Source of the DNA: Chloroflexota bacterium
Lineage (GTDB): Bacteria > Chloroflexota > Anaerolineae > UBA4142 > SHND01
NCBI GenBank assembly: GCA_016209205.1
Contig: JACQWQ010000156.1
Location: forward strand, 1 to 46,587
DNA: 46,587 nucleotides
Direction: 5' to 3'
The notes beneath the pieces are model-generated. The model saw only the letters and a program-made list of their open reading frames with translations, searched no databases and was not told where the DNA came from. A program made the translations under genes and the position numbers. Below are positions 23,848-32,497 of the stretch, in pieces (the first letter of the stretch is position 1; every line of letters begins with the position of its first letter).

Positions 23848-26349
23848 TCATTCTAGCGCGCGCTGTGCCTGCGCCTGTGCGTCCGCGAAATTCAATTCGC
23901 GCACGATTTGTTTCGCTTGCGGAATGAGGGGGGGGGACATGGACAATTCGTCCACACCCAAACCAACCAGCAGCGGAATCGCCTGAGGGTCGCCGCCCAT
24001 TTCGCCGCACACGCCGACCCATTTCTTGTGCGCGTGCGCGGCAGTGACCACTTGCGCGATGAGCTGGAGCACGGCGGGCTGGAACGCCTCGGTGAGCGCG
24101 GCGATATTCGGATTACCACGTTCGGCGGCGAGCGTATATTGCGTCAAATCGTTCGTCCCAATCGAAAAGAAATCTACGATGCGGGCAAAATGCGCCGCTT
24201 CGAGCGCGGCACTGGGGACCTCGACCATGATGCCGGTTTCGATGCGCGCCGCCGCAGCCAGATCACGCGCGGCGAGTTCCGCGCGCGCGGCGTCGAGCAA
24301 CGCTAGCGCGTCGTGAAATTCTTGGAGGGTCGAAACCATCGGGAACATGACGCGCAAATTGGAAAATTCCGCGCCCACGCGCAAAATCGCGCGCAGCTGC
24401 GTTTTGAACAATTCCGGTCGGGCGAGACACAAGCGCAGACCGCGCACGCCGAGAAATGGATTCGCTTCCGGCGGCAGGTTCACGTAGGGCAGCGGTTTGT
24501 CGCCGCCAATGTCGAGCGTGCGAAGCAACAGCGGGCGACCTAGCAATGCGTTTGCCGCCGCGCGATACGTTTCGTATTGTTCGTCTTCGCTTGGCGCGTC
24601 GCGGCGGTCGAGAAATAAAAATTCCGTCCGAAACAAGCCAACCGCTTCCGCGCCCATTTCGACGGCGTGGCGCGCGTCTTGCCGTGAACCAATGTTGGCG
24701 GCAATTTCCACGGGATGCCCGTCGCGTGTCATTGCCGGTGCGTGACGCGTACGCCGCGCAGCTTCCGCCGCACGACGCGCGTTTTCAATGCGCACGTGAT
24801 ATTCCTGTTGCAGCGTCGCGTCGGGGTTCACCCACACGCGCCCGGTCGTTCCATCCACGACCAATGTGTCGCCGTCGTTGACCTGCAAAATGCGTTCGCC
24901 CAAGCCGACGGCTGCCGGAATGCCCAAACTTTTTGCGAGAATCGCGCTGTGCCCGGTCGGTCCACCAAACGCGGTGCAAAGCCCGTTAATCGTTTGCGGG
25001 TCCAAGCTCGCGGTTTCGGCGGGCGTGAGATCAGATGCGACCAAAATGCCCGGTTCCGTCGAAAGTGTGTGCGAGATGCCGAGCAAACTCAAGAGCACTT
25101 GGCGCGCAACCGCACGCACATCCGCGCCGCGTGCGCGCAGATACTCATCGCCCAACGCGTCATAATCGGCGGCAACCTGTTCCGCCGCGTCATAGATTGC
25201 GTGCGCGGCATTCTGCCGTTGTTCAAAAATCGCGCGGCGTGCGGGTTCTTGCAGCGCGTCGTCCTGAAGCATCAAAACTTGCGCGTCGAAAATATCCGCT
25301 TCCTGTCGCCCCCCGCGTCCCTGCAAAGCCGACCGCGTTGCGCGCAGCTGTGTTTGCGCCTGCTGAATTGCCGCTTGTAAACGCGCCCATTCGCGCGCTG
25401 CATCGTCAATTTTATTTTCGGGCAGGGGCGGTAACGTAGGACGATACACCCGCGCCGCGCCAATCGCATACCCCGGCGACGCGGCGCGTCCGACAAGTTC
25501 GTTTTGGCTCGACGCGGTTTGTTCCATCGGTTGCGGCGTCGCCGCTGGCTCTACAACCGTTTCGACATCACCAAAATTTTCGTCCGCCAGTTTTTGCAGC
25601 GCGTCGAGCGCGGCTTGCGCATCTTGTCCCGCTGCGGTGATTTCAATTTCATGCCCGCGCAGTACGCCCAGCGTCGTGACCGCGTTAATGCTTTTGGCAT
25701 TGACCGGACCGCGCAGAGTGGTGAGATTGCAGAGTTGAATTTTGGATTGGAACTGTGCGGCGATCTGCACAAAACGCGCGGCGGGTCGCGCGTGCAAGCC
25801 GAGACGATTTGTGATCGCGCGGGTCAGTCGGAGGGTCGGGTGGTTGGTCGGGGAGTCGGGTGCCGCGGGGGAAAGTTGTGCGCCCAAGTGCGCGAGTTTG
25901 GCGTCGAGCGCGGTGCGCGCTTCGTGGACGACGGCATTCAAATCGCTGCCGAGGCGCGCTTGCACAGCTGCGGCAAGACCGCCTTCGACCAACGCCGCAG
26001 GCGCGAGCATGATGCGCGCGCGGCGTTCGGGCGCGAACATTTCGACTGCCATTTCGGTCGAAAGAATCGCGCTGCCCAAATCTGTCAAAACTACAACGCC
26101 GTCGTCGGAATAGACTTGCTCGATGGCGCGCCGAATCAAATTCACGTCCGTGCCGAGAGGGCGCGCCGCATCCGGCGAAACAGCAGCGCTCGAGGTTTTT
26201 GGCGCGCCGGCGGGCAGAGGCGCGAGGTCGGGGAGGTCAACACCGCCTGCCGTAGCAATACGCACGTCTGGTCCCGCCATCCCGCGCATGAGTTCTGCAA
26301 CGCCTGCCGCGAGCTGCGCGCTGTGCGAGACAACAACCAAGCCAACCAT
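23848..26349 (-). CDS. dhaM: Dihydroxyacetone kinase phosphotransfer protein DhaM fused to HPr and enzyme I
   Basis: 833 residues that carry a whole PEP relay. Residues 1-130: EIIA-Dha/DhaM domain with phospho-His9 in VVVSHS. Residues 170-265: HPr with His186 in NRLGLHARPA. From about 285: enzyme I with His467 in GGPTGHSAILAKSLGIPA and the PEP-binding barrel (GLFRTEFLF, DIGGDKPLPY, GTNDLTQYTLAAER, CGEMGG). It takes phosphate from PEP and passes it through HPr and EIIA to the ADP bound on DhaL, for phosphorylation of dihydroxyacetone on DhaK. The start is set where EIIA homology begins. Being self-contained, it needs no separate ptsH or ptsI. It is the last gene of the glycerol cluster, 46 bases after the methyltransferase, 6.3 kb from dhaL. 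Confidence 0.95.
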   Translation of the reverse strand: MVGLVVVSHSAQLAAGVAELMRGMAGPDVRIATAGGVDLPDLAPLPAGAPKTSSAAVSPDAARPLGTDVNLIRRAIEQVYSDDGVVVLTDLGSAILSTEMAVEMFAPERRARIMLAPAALVEGGLAAAVQARLGSDLNAVVHEARTALDAKLAHLGAQLSPAAPDSPTNHPTLRLTRAITNRLGLHARPAARFVQIAAQFQSKIQLCNLTTLRGPVNAKSINAVTTLGVLRGHEIEITAAGQDAQAALDALQKLADENFGDVETVVEPAATPQPMEQTASSQNELVGRAASPGYAIGAARVYRPTLPPLPENKIDDAAREWARLQAAIQQAQTQLRATRSALQGRGGRQEADIFDAQVLMLQDDALQEPARRAIFEQRQNAAHAIYDAAEQVAADYDALGDEYLRARGADVRAVARQVLLSLLGISHTLSTEPGILVASDLTPAETASLDPQTINGLCTAFGGPTGHSAILAKSLGIPAAVGLGERILQVNDGDTLVVDGTTGRVWVNPDATLQQEYHVRIENARRAAEAARRTRHAPAMTRDGHPVEIAANIGSRQDARHAVEMGAEAVGLFRTEFLFLDRRDAPSEDEQYETYRAAANALLGRPLLLRTLDIGGDKPLPYVNLPPEANPFLGVRGLRLCLARPELFKTQLRAILRVGAEFSNLRVMFPMVSTLQEFHDALALLDAARAELAARDLAAAARIETGIMVEVPSAALEAAHFARIVDFFSIGTNDLTQYTLAAERGNPNIAALTEAFQPAVLQLIAQVVTAAHAHKKWVGVCGEMGGDPQAIPLLVGLGVDELSMSPPLIPQAKQIVRELNFADAQAQAQRALE

Positions 26350-26394
26350 ACGGAAAGAAAATGCTCGAATTTGAAATCGTGCGTCCACACGATT

Positions 26395-26936
26395 TCAATT
26401 TCGAAAACAGCGCGGACACGAATCCACTTCCGTCATACCGATGCCACTGGAATCCAAACCTGCTTTGAATCCGACGGCGCCGCATTGGCAGGCGTACCAG
26501 CCGCACGGCGCAGCCGCGTACTTGAGCGCGGCGCATTCAACGCGATCGCGTCGACCGCCATGCTCCAGCGCGCGTTCGTAATCAAACGTTGACACGCGAC
26601 GCGTTCCAATTTTTCACGATACAGAGCAAAGTGTTGGCAGTGGCGCATCAGCAGCACCGCGGCGGTAATGTGGTTGGGAAATTCGAGCACGCGCGCATCG
26701 CCGCAAAAAATTTCGAGGTTGGGCGCGGCGGCATCGCCCAACGAGTCCGCGCGTTGCTCCAGTGCAATCACGCGCTTGACGCGCCGCGCGGCGCGTTTGG
26801 CAAAACGCAAATCGCCTGCGCCAATGTCCAGCACCACGTCGTCTGGTTGCAGTGCGTCCAGCGCGGCTTGATACGTCGCTTCGTCGTACGGCGCAAACGC
26901 GGCTTTCCATTCGGCATTGGTGCGCGGAACCTTCAT
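26395..26936 (-). pseudogene. SAM-dependent methyltransferase with a C-terminal frameshift
   Basis: The frame from ATG 26936 gives a class I methyltransferase: VLDIGAGDLRFA (motif I), VIALEQRAD (motif II), NLEIFCGDARVLEFP, then AVLLMRHCQHFALYREKL and LITNARW. After ALNAPRS the reading changes to an unlike, Ala/Ser-rich tail ending at 26433. In the neighbouring frame the sequence continues with CGWYACQCGAVGF and a closing CPRC near 26400, i.e. a cysteine-rich zinc-ribbon-like end that fits the family. A one-base indel near 26520 explains this; it may be natural or a sequencing error. It overlaps the sdhD-like stop (ATGA), so it belongs to that operon. Substrate unknown. Confidence 0.7.
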
Positions 26937-27310
26937 TTTGGCAAAAACGCGGTCGAGCTGCTGCCGGTATAGATTACGGTATACGTAAGCCAAAAGCCGT
27001 ACAGCGCGGTTACAATTCCGACAACGCTCAACCCTACTGTTATCCGGCGTTCGGTCCGCGCGCTCAAGCCGAGGTCGAACAAAATCGAGCGCACGCCAAG
27101 CAGGGCGTGGGTTGTGACACAAATCAGAAACGCGATTTCGAGCACGACGATGATTGGATTGCTCAAATACTCGATCACCTGTTGAAAATCGCGCAAGCCA
27201 CCTGCGGCGACGAAATGATGCGCGACCGTATGCAACCCAAGCAGCAAGAGCAGCGCGATGCCCGTGACCGCTTGCCAGAACCAAGCCCAACTGGAGCGTT
27301 TGTGATTCAT
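26933..27310 (-). CDS. SdhD-like hydrophobic membrane anchor
   Basis: 125 residues with three membrane helices: WFWQAVTGIALLLLLGLHTVAHHF, then PIIVVLEIAFLICVTTHALLGVRSILFDLG and a last one around VGLSVVGIVTALYGFWLTY. The two histidine-bearing helices match the heme-b/quinone site of succinate dehydrogenase anchors. It starts 3 bases after the SdhC-like gene. No sdhA is present in the window; the only flavoprotein of this operon is GlpA-like, so the complex served is probably a glycerol-3-phosphate:quinone oxidoreductase (inference). Confidence 0.85.
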   Translation of the reverse strand: MNHKRSSWAWFWQAVTGIALLLLLGLHTVAHHFVAAGGLRDFQQVIEYLSNPIIVVLEIAFLICVTTHALLGVRSILFDLGLSARTERRITVGLSVVGIVTALYGFWLTYTVIYTGSSSTAFLPK

Positions 27311-27313
27311 CTT

Positions 27314-27706
27314 TTATCCCGCAAAAATTTTCAACGCACCCGCGATGAGCGCCACCGCCGCGACGAGCATGAATGCAACAAACAGCGGCTTTTGCCCGCG
27401 CACGCCGACCCCAAATCCGGTTAATGCGATGCGCAAACCATTCAGCCCATGAATGAGTATCCCCGCCAGCAAAATTACGTCGAGGGTCAAAAAGAGCGGC
27501 GAGCGCGCGATTTGCACGAACGCGTCCCACTGCGCCGGTCCACCTGCCAAGATGCTTAACACGGCGAGGTGCAGGTACAGGTAAACGACGAGTCCGATGG
27601 CGGTGACGCGATTCAGAATATACGCAATCATGCCGAGACGCCCACTGCGAAAATCGAACCAGCGCAGGAATCGCAAGCGTTTATTTTCAGGAAGGGATAA
27701 ATTCAT
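27314..27706 (-). CDS. SdhC-like cytochrome b subunit
   Basis: 130 residues with three membrane helices and the SdhC pattern: GMIAYILNRVTAIGLVVYLYLHL (replacing SIxHRxTG), LLAGILIHGLNGLRIALTG (HGxxGxR heme region) and a last helix FVAFMLVAAVALIAGAL. It should bind heme b with the SdhD-like protein and pass electrons to quinone. The expected serine/histidine of the S-x-x-HR motif is replaced by Y-x-x-NR, so the quinone site may differ. 141 bases of repeat arrays separate it from the FeS subunit gene. Confidence 0.85.
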   Translation of the reverse strand: MNLSLPENKRLRFLRWFDFRSGRLGMIAYILNRVTAIGLVVYLYLHLAVLSILAGGPAQWDAFVQIARSPLFLTLDVILLAGILIHGLNGLRIALTGFGVGVRGQKPLFVAFMLVAAVALIAGALKIFAG

Positions 27707-27847
27707 GATTGGAAGTTGGAAGTTGGAAATTCAAAATTAGAAATTCAAAATTAGAAATTCACACCTTGTCTGCGATGTATTCATTTTGAGTTTTGAGTTT
27801 TGAGTTTTGAGTTTTGACTTTTCAATTTTGAATTTTCAATTTTCAAT
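27707..27847. repeat. Heptamer-type tandem arrays, three unit types
   Basis: In order on the + strand: (attggaa gttggaa) units, caaaattagaaatt units, then five copies of ttttgag followed by ttttcaatttt units. The whole gap between the SdhB-like and SdhC-like genes is filled this way. The ttggaag unit recurs at 42695-42807. Confidence 0.8.
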
Positions 27848-28600
27848 TTACCGCGCAAACAGTTTCTTGAATCGCCGCGCGGTTATTTGCTTACGCAAGT
27901 CCATAATCGCTTCGGCAGGATTGACATTTTGCGGACACGCTTCGGTGCATTCCCACGCGCTGTGACAACGCCACACGCCCTGTTCGTCGTCGGCAAGGTC
28001 GAGCAAACGCGCGCGTGCGTTGGGGTCGTCCGTTTTGTCGACTTCGCGTTGAATCGCCGCGAGTCCGGCGGGTCCGAAGAATTTATCGTCTGCGGCCATC
28101 GTCGGACACGCGCTCAGACAGATGCCGCACTCGACGCAATTTTCAAAACGGTTGAACGGGACGATGGCTGCGGACGCGGGGGCGAGGCACTGTGTATGGT
28201 CAACGCGCTTGCCGTCGAGTGAATCTTCCGTGGGACGCGTAATGACGAATCCCGTCGCTTCTTGCCTTTGAAACAAGCCCGTCACATCCACGACCAAATC
28301 GCCGACGATTGGAAAATTGCGCAGTGGTTCGATCGTGATGGGTTTCCCGCCGTCCAGATAATCGCGCACCGGCGCGATGCACGGCAATTTTTCACGCCCG
28401 TTGATGCGCACCGCGCACGTGCCGCACGACGCGTGATGGCAGGCATGACGAAACATCAAGTCGCGGTCATGTTTGTCCCACGCCTGCTCGATAGCATCCA
28501 ACACGTTCGCCGCGTCGGGCACGGTCACATCGAACGTGTCACAACGCGCGGGTTGGTTAGGACGATAACGAAAAATTTTTAGCGTGACGTTGAGAGCCAT
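27848..28600 (-). CDS. SdhB/FrdB-type iron-sulfur subunit
   Basis: 250 residues. The 2Fe-2S domain has CHHASCGTCAVRINGREKLPC. The 4Fe-4S site is CVECGICLSACP, and the 3Fe-4S site CHSAWECTEACPQNVNP followed by AIMDLR is almost as in E. coli SdhB. So all three clusters of a succinate dehydrogenase/fumarate reductase FeS protein are kept. It lies between a GlpA-type flavoprotein gene and SdhC/SdhD-like genes, in the place normally held next to sdhA. The likely job is to carry electrons from glycerol-3-phosphate oxidation to the membrane; an alternative is that a distant sdhA supplies the flavoprotein. Confidence 0.93.
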   Translation of the reverse strand: MALNVTLKIFRYRPNQPARCDTFDVTVPDAANVLDAIEQAWDKHDRDLMFRHACHHASCGTCAVRINGREKLPCIAPVRDYLDGGKPITIEPLRNFPIVGDLVVDVTGLFQRQEATGFVITRPTEDSLDGKRVDHTQCLAPASAAIVPFNRFENCVECGICLSACPTMAADDKFFGPAGLAAIQREVDKTDDPNARARLLDLADDEQGVWRCHSAWECTEACPQNVNPAEAIMDLRKQITARRFKKLFAR

Positions 28601-28612
28601 TCACCCGGGTCA

Positions 28613-28670
28613 CCGCGAATCTACGCGCAAAAAGGGAAAAAGATTCGCGCAGATTCGTGTGGATTCGCGG
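28613..28670. repeat. Inverted repeat in the glpA-sdhB gap
   Basis: CCGCGAATC (28613-28621) pairs with GATTCGCGG (28662-28670), with further gattcg units between them (agattcgcgcagattcgtgtggattcgcgg). It overlaps the ribosome binding region of the SdhB-like gene and could form a translational or stability hairpin. Confidence 0.6.
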
Positions 28671-28672
28671 TT

Positions 28673-29842
28673 TCAATTATAGAACATGCGATACGACGCG
28701 AGCGGCGTCTCGCGTGTTTTGCACACGGCGGTCACGCCCAATTCCGCGCACACCTCGTCGGAAACTTTTTCTGCCATGCCGCGCGCCGTCGTCGTTTTGC
28801 CGCCCAAAATCGTAATAACGCCCGCCGCGCCGCCTTGCTTGCGATGATTGAACGCCTCGAACGTGCGCGAAAAATCGCGGGCGTCCACATTCGCGCTGGC
28901 GATGAGCGGACGCGCCACGGCCATCACGCCGCGCTGGCGCCCCTCTTTCAAGACCGGCATCAGCAGTTCGCCAGCTTGCATCATCTTGTCAATTTGGTCT
29001 TGCGGAATTTCAATCGCGTCGGGTTTCGTCACGCGCCATGACGTCGTGCCGATGATGGACGTATTGCGCACGGGCACGACAATGTCGCCGTCGTGCGGCT
29101 TGTGCATGCGATTGATGACCATGTTGTTGAACCGCTTGCCAAGCGTGACCATGACCCCCGCAGTCGGGACAACGGGCACATCCACTTTTGCCATCGCCGC
29201 GACCGTACCGGCCCATGCGCCGGTTGCATTGACAATCAGATCCGCGCCGATGGTTTCGGTCTTGCCCGTACGATGCTTGAAAACCTTGACGCCCGCCACC
29301 GCGCTGCCTTGAAACACCAAATCAGTCACTTCTGTAAAGTTGTGAATCGTCGCGCCGTTCCTTTTCGCCGTCGCGAGGAATGAGGTGCAAAAGCGCCACG
29401 GCTCGAATACGCCGTCGGGGACCTGCACGGCGGCTTTGATGTTTGGATTCAAGAAAGGTTCGAGTTTCAACGCGTCGGCTACCGAAATTTCGCGCGCGGG
29501 AATGTGACATTCTTCGCAGCCCGCGAGAAATTTTTCTTTGAACGCGTAATCTTCCTCATCCAGCGCGACAAACAACCCATCGTTCATTTCGAGCGCGTGC
29601 GGCATGATGCGGCGCAAGATCAAATTTTCCTCGATACACTCAGTCGCGCCCTCTTTATCGTTGACGCAATAGCGCCCGCCCGAATGCAGCAGACAATGAT
29701 TGCGTCCCGTCGTGCCAGACGCAATCTCGCCGCGTTCGACGACGGTGACGCGCAGCCCGCGCAGTGCGAGATCGTGCGCCGTCGCGCTGCCGGTGGAACC
29801 CGCGCCGATGACGAGGACGTGTGGAGCGGAAGAATTACCCAT
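28673..29842 (-). CDS. glpA: GlpA-type FAD-dependent glycerol-3-phosphate dehydrogenase
   Basis: 389 residues. FAD-binding VLVIGAGSTGSATAHDLALRGLRVTVVERG, then the glycerol-phosphate dehydrogenase signature GTTGRNHCLLHSGGRY, ECIEENLILRRI, VPDGVFEPWRFC, NATGAWAG and ILGGKTTTARGMAE. It matches E. coli GlpA over its catalytic part but stops before the C-terminal BFD-like [2Fe-2S] domain. It oxidises glycerol-3-phosphate to dihydroxyacetone phosphate. E. coli GlpA passes electrons to GlpB and GlpC, which are absent here; the next three genes encode SdhB-, SdhC- and SdhD-like proteins in the same direction. No good ribosome binding site is seen before ATG 29842. Confidence 0.92.
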   Translation of the reverse strand: MGNSSAPHVLVIGAGSTGSATAHDLALRGLRVTVVERGEIASGTTGRNHCLLHSGGRYCVNDKEGATECIEENLILRRIMPHALEMNDGLFVALDEEDYAFKEKFLAGCEECHIPAREISVADALKLEPFLNPNIKAAVQVPDGVFEPWRFCTSFLATAKRNGATIHNFTEVTDLVFQGSAVAGVKVFKHRTGKTETIGADLIVNATGAWAGTVAAMAKVDVPVVPTAGVMVTLGKRFNNMVINRMHKPHDGDIVVPVRNTSIIGTTSWRVTKPDAIEIPQDQIDKMMQAGELLMPVLKEGRQRGVMAVARPLIASANVDARDFSRTFEAFNHRKQGGAAGVITILGGKTTTARGMAEKVSDEVCAELGVTAVCKTRETPLASYRMFYN

Positions 29843-29844
29843 GA

Positions 29845-30109
29845 TTATTCTGGTCTGGGCGTGATTTCAAATTCGAGGGCGTAACGTTGGAAGCACACGC
29901 GAAATTCGTTAAAGAATTGCATCGCGTTCACGCCAGACGAGCCCCAGTTGTTCGCCCAGTGAAAAAGGCAAAAGATTGACAGTGGCGCCACTATCCACCA
30001 AACCAATCGTCTCCATCTCGCGATGATTCAATCGTAATCGCAGCAGGATGCGCGGCATCTTTTCGGCTTCGGTTTGAAGAGCATGTGCTTTTGAGTATGT
30101 GAGTTTCAT
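29845..30109 (-). pseudogene. Retropepsin-like aspartic protease with internal deletion
   Basis: ATG 30109 overlaps the stop of the DUF2442 gene (ATGA). The first 58 residues look like a bacterial retropepsin-like protein, with catalytic motif VDSGATVNLLPFSLGEQLGL, but the frame ends at 29909 after VWRERDAIL. In the next frame, up to TAA at 29845, the sequence NAMQFFNEFRVCFQRYALEFEITPRP looks like the normal C-terminal strand of the same family (DFFxxFxVxFD...FEIxP). The middle 40-50 residues including the second beta layer are missing. So a deletion with frameshift left only both ends. Confidence 0.65.
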
Positions 30110-30729
30110 TCAACTTTTCCCTCTTTTGGTTTTGCTTTTTCAAACGCTTCCATGAGTAGATGCGCGACACCATACATGTTGTAGGGAGTGTAAATGTGAT
30201 AGACCTTGTTTGGCTCAAAAGGAGCAATTTCGTTTGTTGCATCAAGTTCATCAACCAGAATGCGAACGAGATGTAGTTTGTCATTGCGCGAAAGTTGTTG
30301 CACAGTGGGTAATACTTCTGTGAGTAGCATTGCCTTTTTTTCCTTTCCTGCTTCAACTTGCATTTTTTCTTTTGCCTCCATCAGCGTCCTGCCTGCGCCG
30401 TAAGCATCATACGGCGAGAAACTGTCAAAAGTAATTTTGGGATTTTCTTTCCACTTACTCGCCATCTCGATCATTCCCGCGCCCACCTCATCCCAATCGT
30501 GCAGCGTCGCCGGATCGAAATCTGCCTCGTTGGGCCAGACAATCGTTCCGATTTCTTGATTCAGTTTGACCTGATTAAAGAATTCCAAATCGCGCAGTGG
30601 ACCATAAAGTTCACCGCGCAACACGGGTGACAAGTCAATCGTCTTTTCAACGCCATCGTCAAAAGTGAGGCGCAAGGTATAAGGCGCGACGATTTCAACC
30701 TTCGTAATGGTATAGATTTGGTGAGGCAT
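30106..30729 (-). CDS. DUF2442-containing protein with a C-terminal extension
   Basis: 207 residues. Residues 1-90 follow DUF2442 (PYTLRLTFDDGVEKTIDLSPVLRGELYGPLRDLEFFNQVKLNQEIGTIVWPNEADFDPATLHD), a small domain often found next to DUF4160 in toxin-antitoxin-like pairs. The extension has a region MLLTEVLPTVQQLSRNDKLHLVRILVDEL and a motif present twice: SPYDAYGAGRTLMEAKEKMQ (about 105-124) and TPYNMYGVAHLLMEAFEKAK (about 182-201). I do not know a family with this combination. GGAG precedes the ATG. It stands after the glpK terminator, so it is probably an insertion into the glycerol cluster together with the broken retropepsin gene. Confidence 0.7.
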   Translation of the reverse strand: MPHQIYTITKVEIVAPYTLRLTFDDGVEKTIDLSPVLRGELYGPLRDLEFFNQVKLNQEIGTIVWPNEADFDPATLHDWDEVGAGMIEMASKWKENPKITFDSFSPYDAYGAGRTLMEAKEKMQVEAGKEKKAMLLTEVLPTVQQLSRNDKLHLVRILVDELDATNEIAPFEPNKVYHIYTPYNMYGVAHLLMEAFEKAKPKEGKVE

Positions 30730-30744
30730 ATTCGTTTCTCCAAA

Positions 30745-30780
30745 TCAAAAAAGCCCAGAAGCCCATCGGCTCCCAGGCTT
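30745..30780 (-). terminator. Rho-independent terminator downstream of glpK
   Basis: Read leftward: AAGCCTGGGAGCC, loop GATG, GGCTTCTGGGCTT, a 13-bp stem with three G-U pairs, then TTTTGA. It should end the glpF-dhaK-dhaL-glpK transcript. Confidence 0.8.
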
Positions 30781-30903
30781 CCACTTGTACTATGCTTGGC
30801 TCGTCCTGACAGCGCATCGGGACAGTGCCTCTTGGCTGTGCGTGCGCGTTGGATGCGTCCGCGGCGTCTGCTTCGCCCGATGCCTGTCAAGCGAGTTCCT
30901 ACC

Positions 30904-30968
30904 AGCCCTTCGAGGTTTTCTATGCCGATGCCCAATTCTACATTGGCGTTCGAAAACCTCGAAGGGCT
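30904..30968. repeat. Large hairpin between glpK and its terminator
   Basis: Perfect 17-bp inverted repeat (30904-30920 and 30952-30968) with an inner CCAAT-TCTAC-ATTGG stem. It begins 5 bases past the glpK stop and has no T-run, so it may protect the 3' end of the mRNA. The 120 bases between it and the terminator hold nothing recognisable. Confidence 0.7.
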
Positions 30969-30973
30969 TGGGT

Positions 30974-32470
30974 CTATTCCACCCAATCGAACGTGCGCGT
31001 GACGGCTTTTTTCCAGCCCTTGTACAACGCGTCGCGTTTCATCGCGTCCATCTTGGGATCCCATTCCCTATCTTTGCCCCAATTCGCGCGCAGCCCTTCG
31101 ACGCTTTCCCAGAAACCAACCGCGAGACCCGCCGCGTACGCCGCGCCGAGCGAGGTCGTCTCGGCAACCGTCGGACGAATCACGGGCACGCCGAGTATAT
31201 CCGCCTGGAACTGCATCAGCAAATTATTATACACCATGCCGCCGTCTACTTTTAGCGCCGTGAGCGGCACGCCCGAATCCGCGTTCATCGCATCCAACAC
31301 TTCGCGGGTTTGATACGCCGTCGCTTCGAGCGCCGCGCGCGCGATGTGTGAACGATTGATGTAGCGCGTCAGACCGACGATGGCGCCGCGCGCATCACTG
31401 CGCCAGTACGGCGCGAACAAACCGGAGAACGCGGGCACGATATAAATGCCGCCGCTGTCCTCGACCGTCGCCGCGTAGTCTTCGACGTGTTTCGAGAAAT
31501 CGAACATGCGCAGATTATCGCGCAGCCACTGCACCAACGCGCCCGTAATCGCGATGGACCCTTCGAGACAATACACCGCCGGTTGATTGCCGATCTTGTA
31601 ACCGAGCGTCGTGAGCAGCCCACTCTGGGACGGAACGATTTTCGTGCCGGTGTTCAAGAGCATAAAGCAGCCGGTGCCGTACGTGTTTTTCGCTTCGCCG
31701 GGCGAAAAACAGGTTTGTCCAAACAACGCGGCTTGCTGATCGCCGAGATCGCCCGCAACGGGAATACCTGCCAGCGAGCCGGTCGCGTTGCCATATTTTT
31801 CCGACGACGGACGAATCGCGGGGAGCATCGAACGCGGAATGCCCATGACCTTGAGCATGTCTGGATCCCAATCGAGCGTTTGGAGATTCATCAACATCGT
31901 GCGCGACGCATTCGAAACATCGGTGACGTGCGCGCCGCCATTGACGCCCCCCGTCAAATTCCAAATGACCCACGTGTCAATGTTGCCGAACGCGAGGTCG
32001 CCGGCGTCCGCCGCCGCGCGCGCGCCATTTACCTTGTCGAGAATCCATTTGATCTTGGGACCGGAAAAGTAGGTTGCGAGCGGAAGCCCCACCTTGGCGC
32101 GGAACCGATCTTGCCCGCCATCTTTGGCGAGGTCATTGCAAATCTGATCCGTGCGCGTGTCTTGCCACACAATCGCGTTGTAAACGGGCTTGCCGGTTTT
32201 CTTGTTCCAGACGACGGTGGTTTCGCGTTGATTCGTCACGCCGACGGCGCTGAGGTCTTGCGGGTCAATCGCGCCTTTGGCGAGCGCACCCGCGATGACG
32301 GATTGCACTGCGCCCCAAATTTCCATCGGGTCGTGTTCGACCCAACCGGGCTTGGGGTAAATTTGGGTGTGCTCTTTTTGATCGAACGTTACCACTTTGC
32401 CGCTGTGGTCGAAAATCATAAAGCGCGAACTGGTCGTGCCCTGATCCACAGCGGCGGCATACTTGGCCAT
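30974..32470 (-). CDS. glpK: Glycerol kinase
   Basis: Phosphorylates glycerol to glycerol-3-phosphate. FGGY-family: [13 protein letters not shown] near the N-terminus, [28 protein letters not shown] (glycerol site with Arg and Glu), [27 protein letters not shown] and [22 protein letters not shown]. 498 residues, typical. ATG 32470 follows GGGAGGCAAACGT; the longer frame runs into the repeat array. Lies between dhaL and a strong terminator in the leftward operon started by glpF. Confidence 0.97.
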   Translation of the reverse strand: MAKYAAAVDQGTTSSRFMIFDHSGKVVTFDQKEHTQIYPKPGWVEHDPMEIWGAVQSVIAGALAKGAIDPQDLSAVGVTNQRETTVVWNKKTGKPVYNAIVWQDTRTDQICNDLAKDGGQDRFRAKVGLPLATYFSGPKIKWILDKVNGARAAADAGDLAFGNIDTWVIWNLTGGVNGGAHVTDVSNASRTMLMNLQTLDWDPDMLKVMGIPRSMLPAIRPSSEKYGNATGSLAGIPVAGDLGDQQAALFGQTCFSPGEAKNTYGTGCFMLLNTGTKIVPSQSGLLTTLGYKIGNQPAVYCLEGSIAITGALVQWLRDNLRMFDFSKHVEDYAATVEDSGGIYIVPAFSGLFAPYWRSDARGAIVGLTRYINRSHIARAALEATAYQTREVLDAMNADSGVPLTALKVDGGMVYNNLLMQFQADILGVPVIRPTVAETTSLGAAYAAGLAVGFWESVEGLRANWGKDREWDPKMDAMKRDALYKGWKKAVTRTFDWVE

Positions 32471-32497
32471 ACGTTTGCCTCCCTGTAAAGTCTCAGG

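Noticed and set aside
25504..26592. 362-codon open frame on the + strand
   Set aside because: Shadow of dhaM, whose three phosphotransfer domains are unmistakable.
26933..28600. Ordinary succinate dehydrogenase operon
   Set aside because: No sdhA is in the cluster; the flavoprotein gene in its place is clearly GlpA-type. A distant sdhA remains possible, so the point is kept as a test in the findings.
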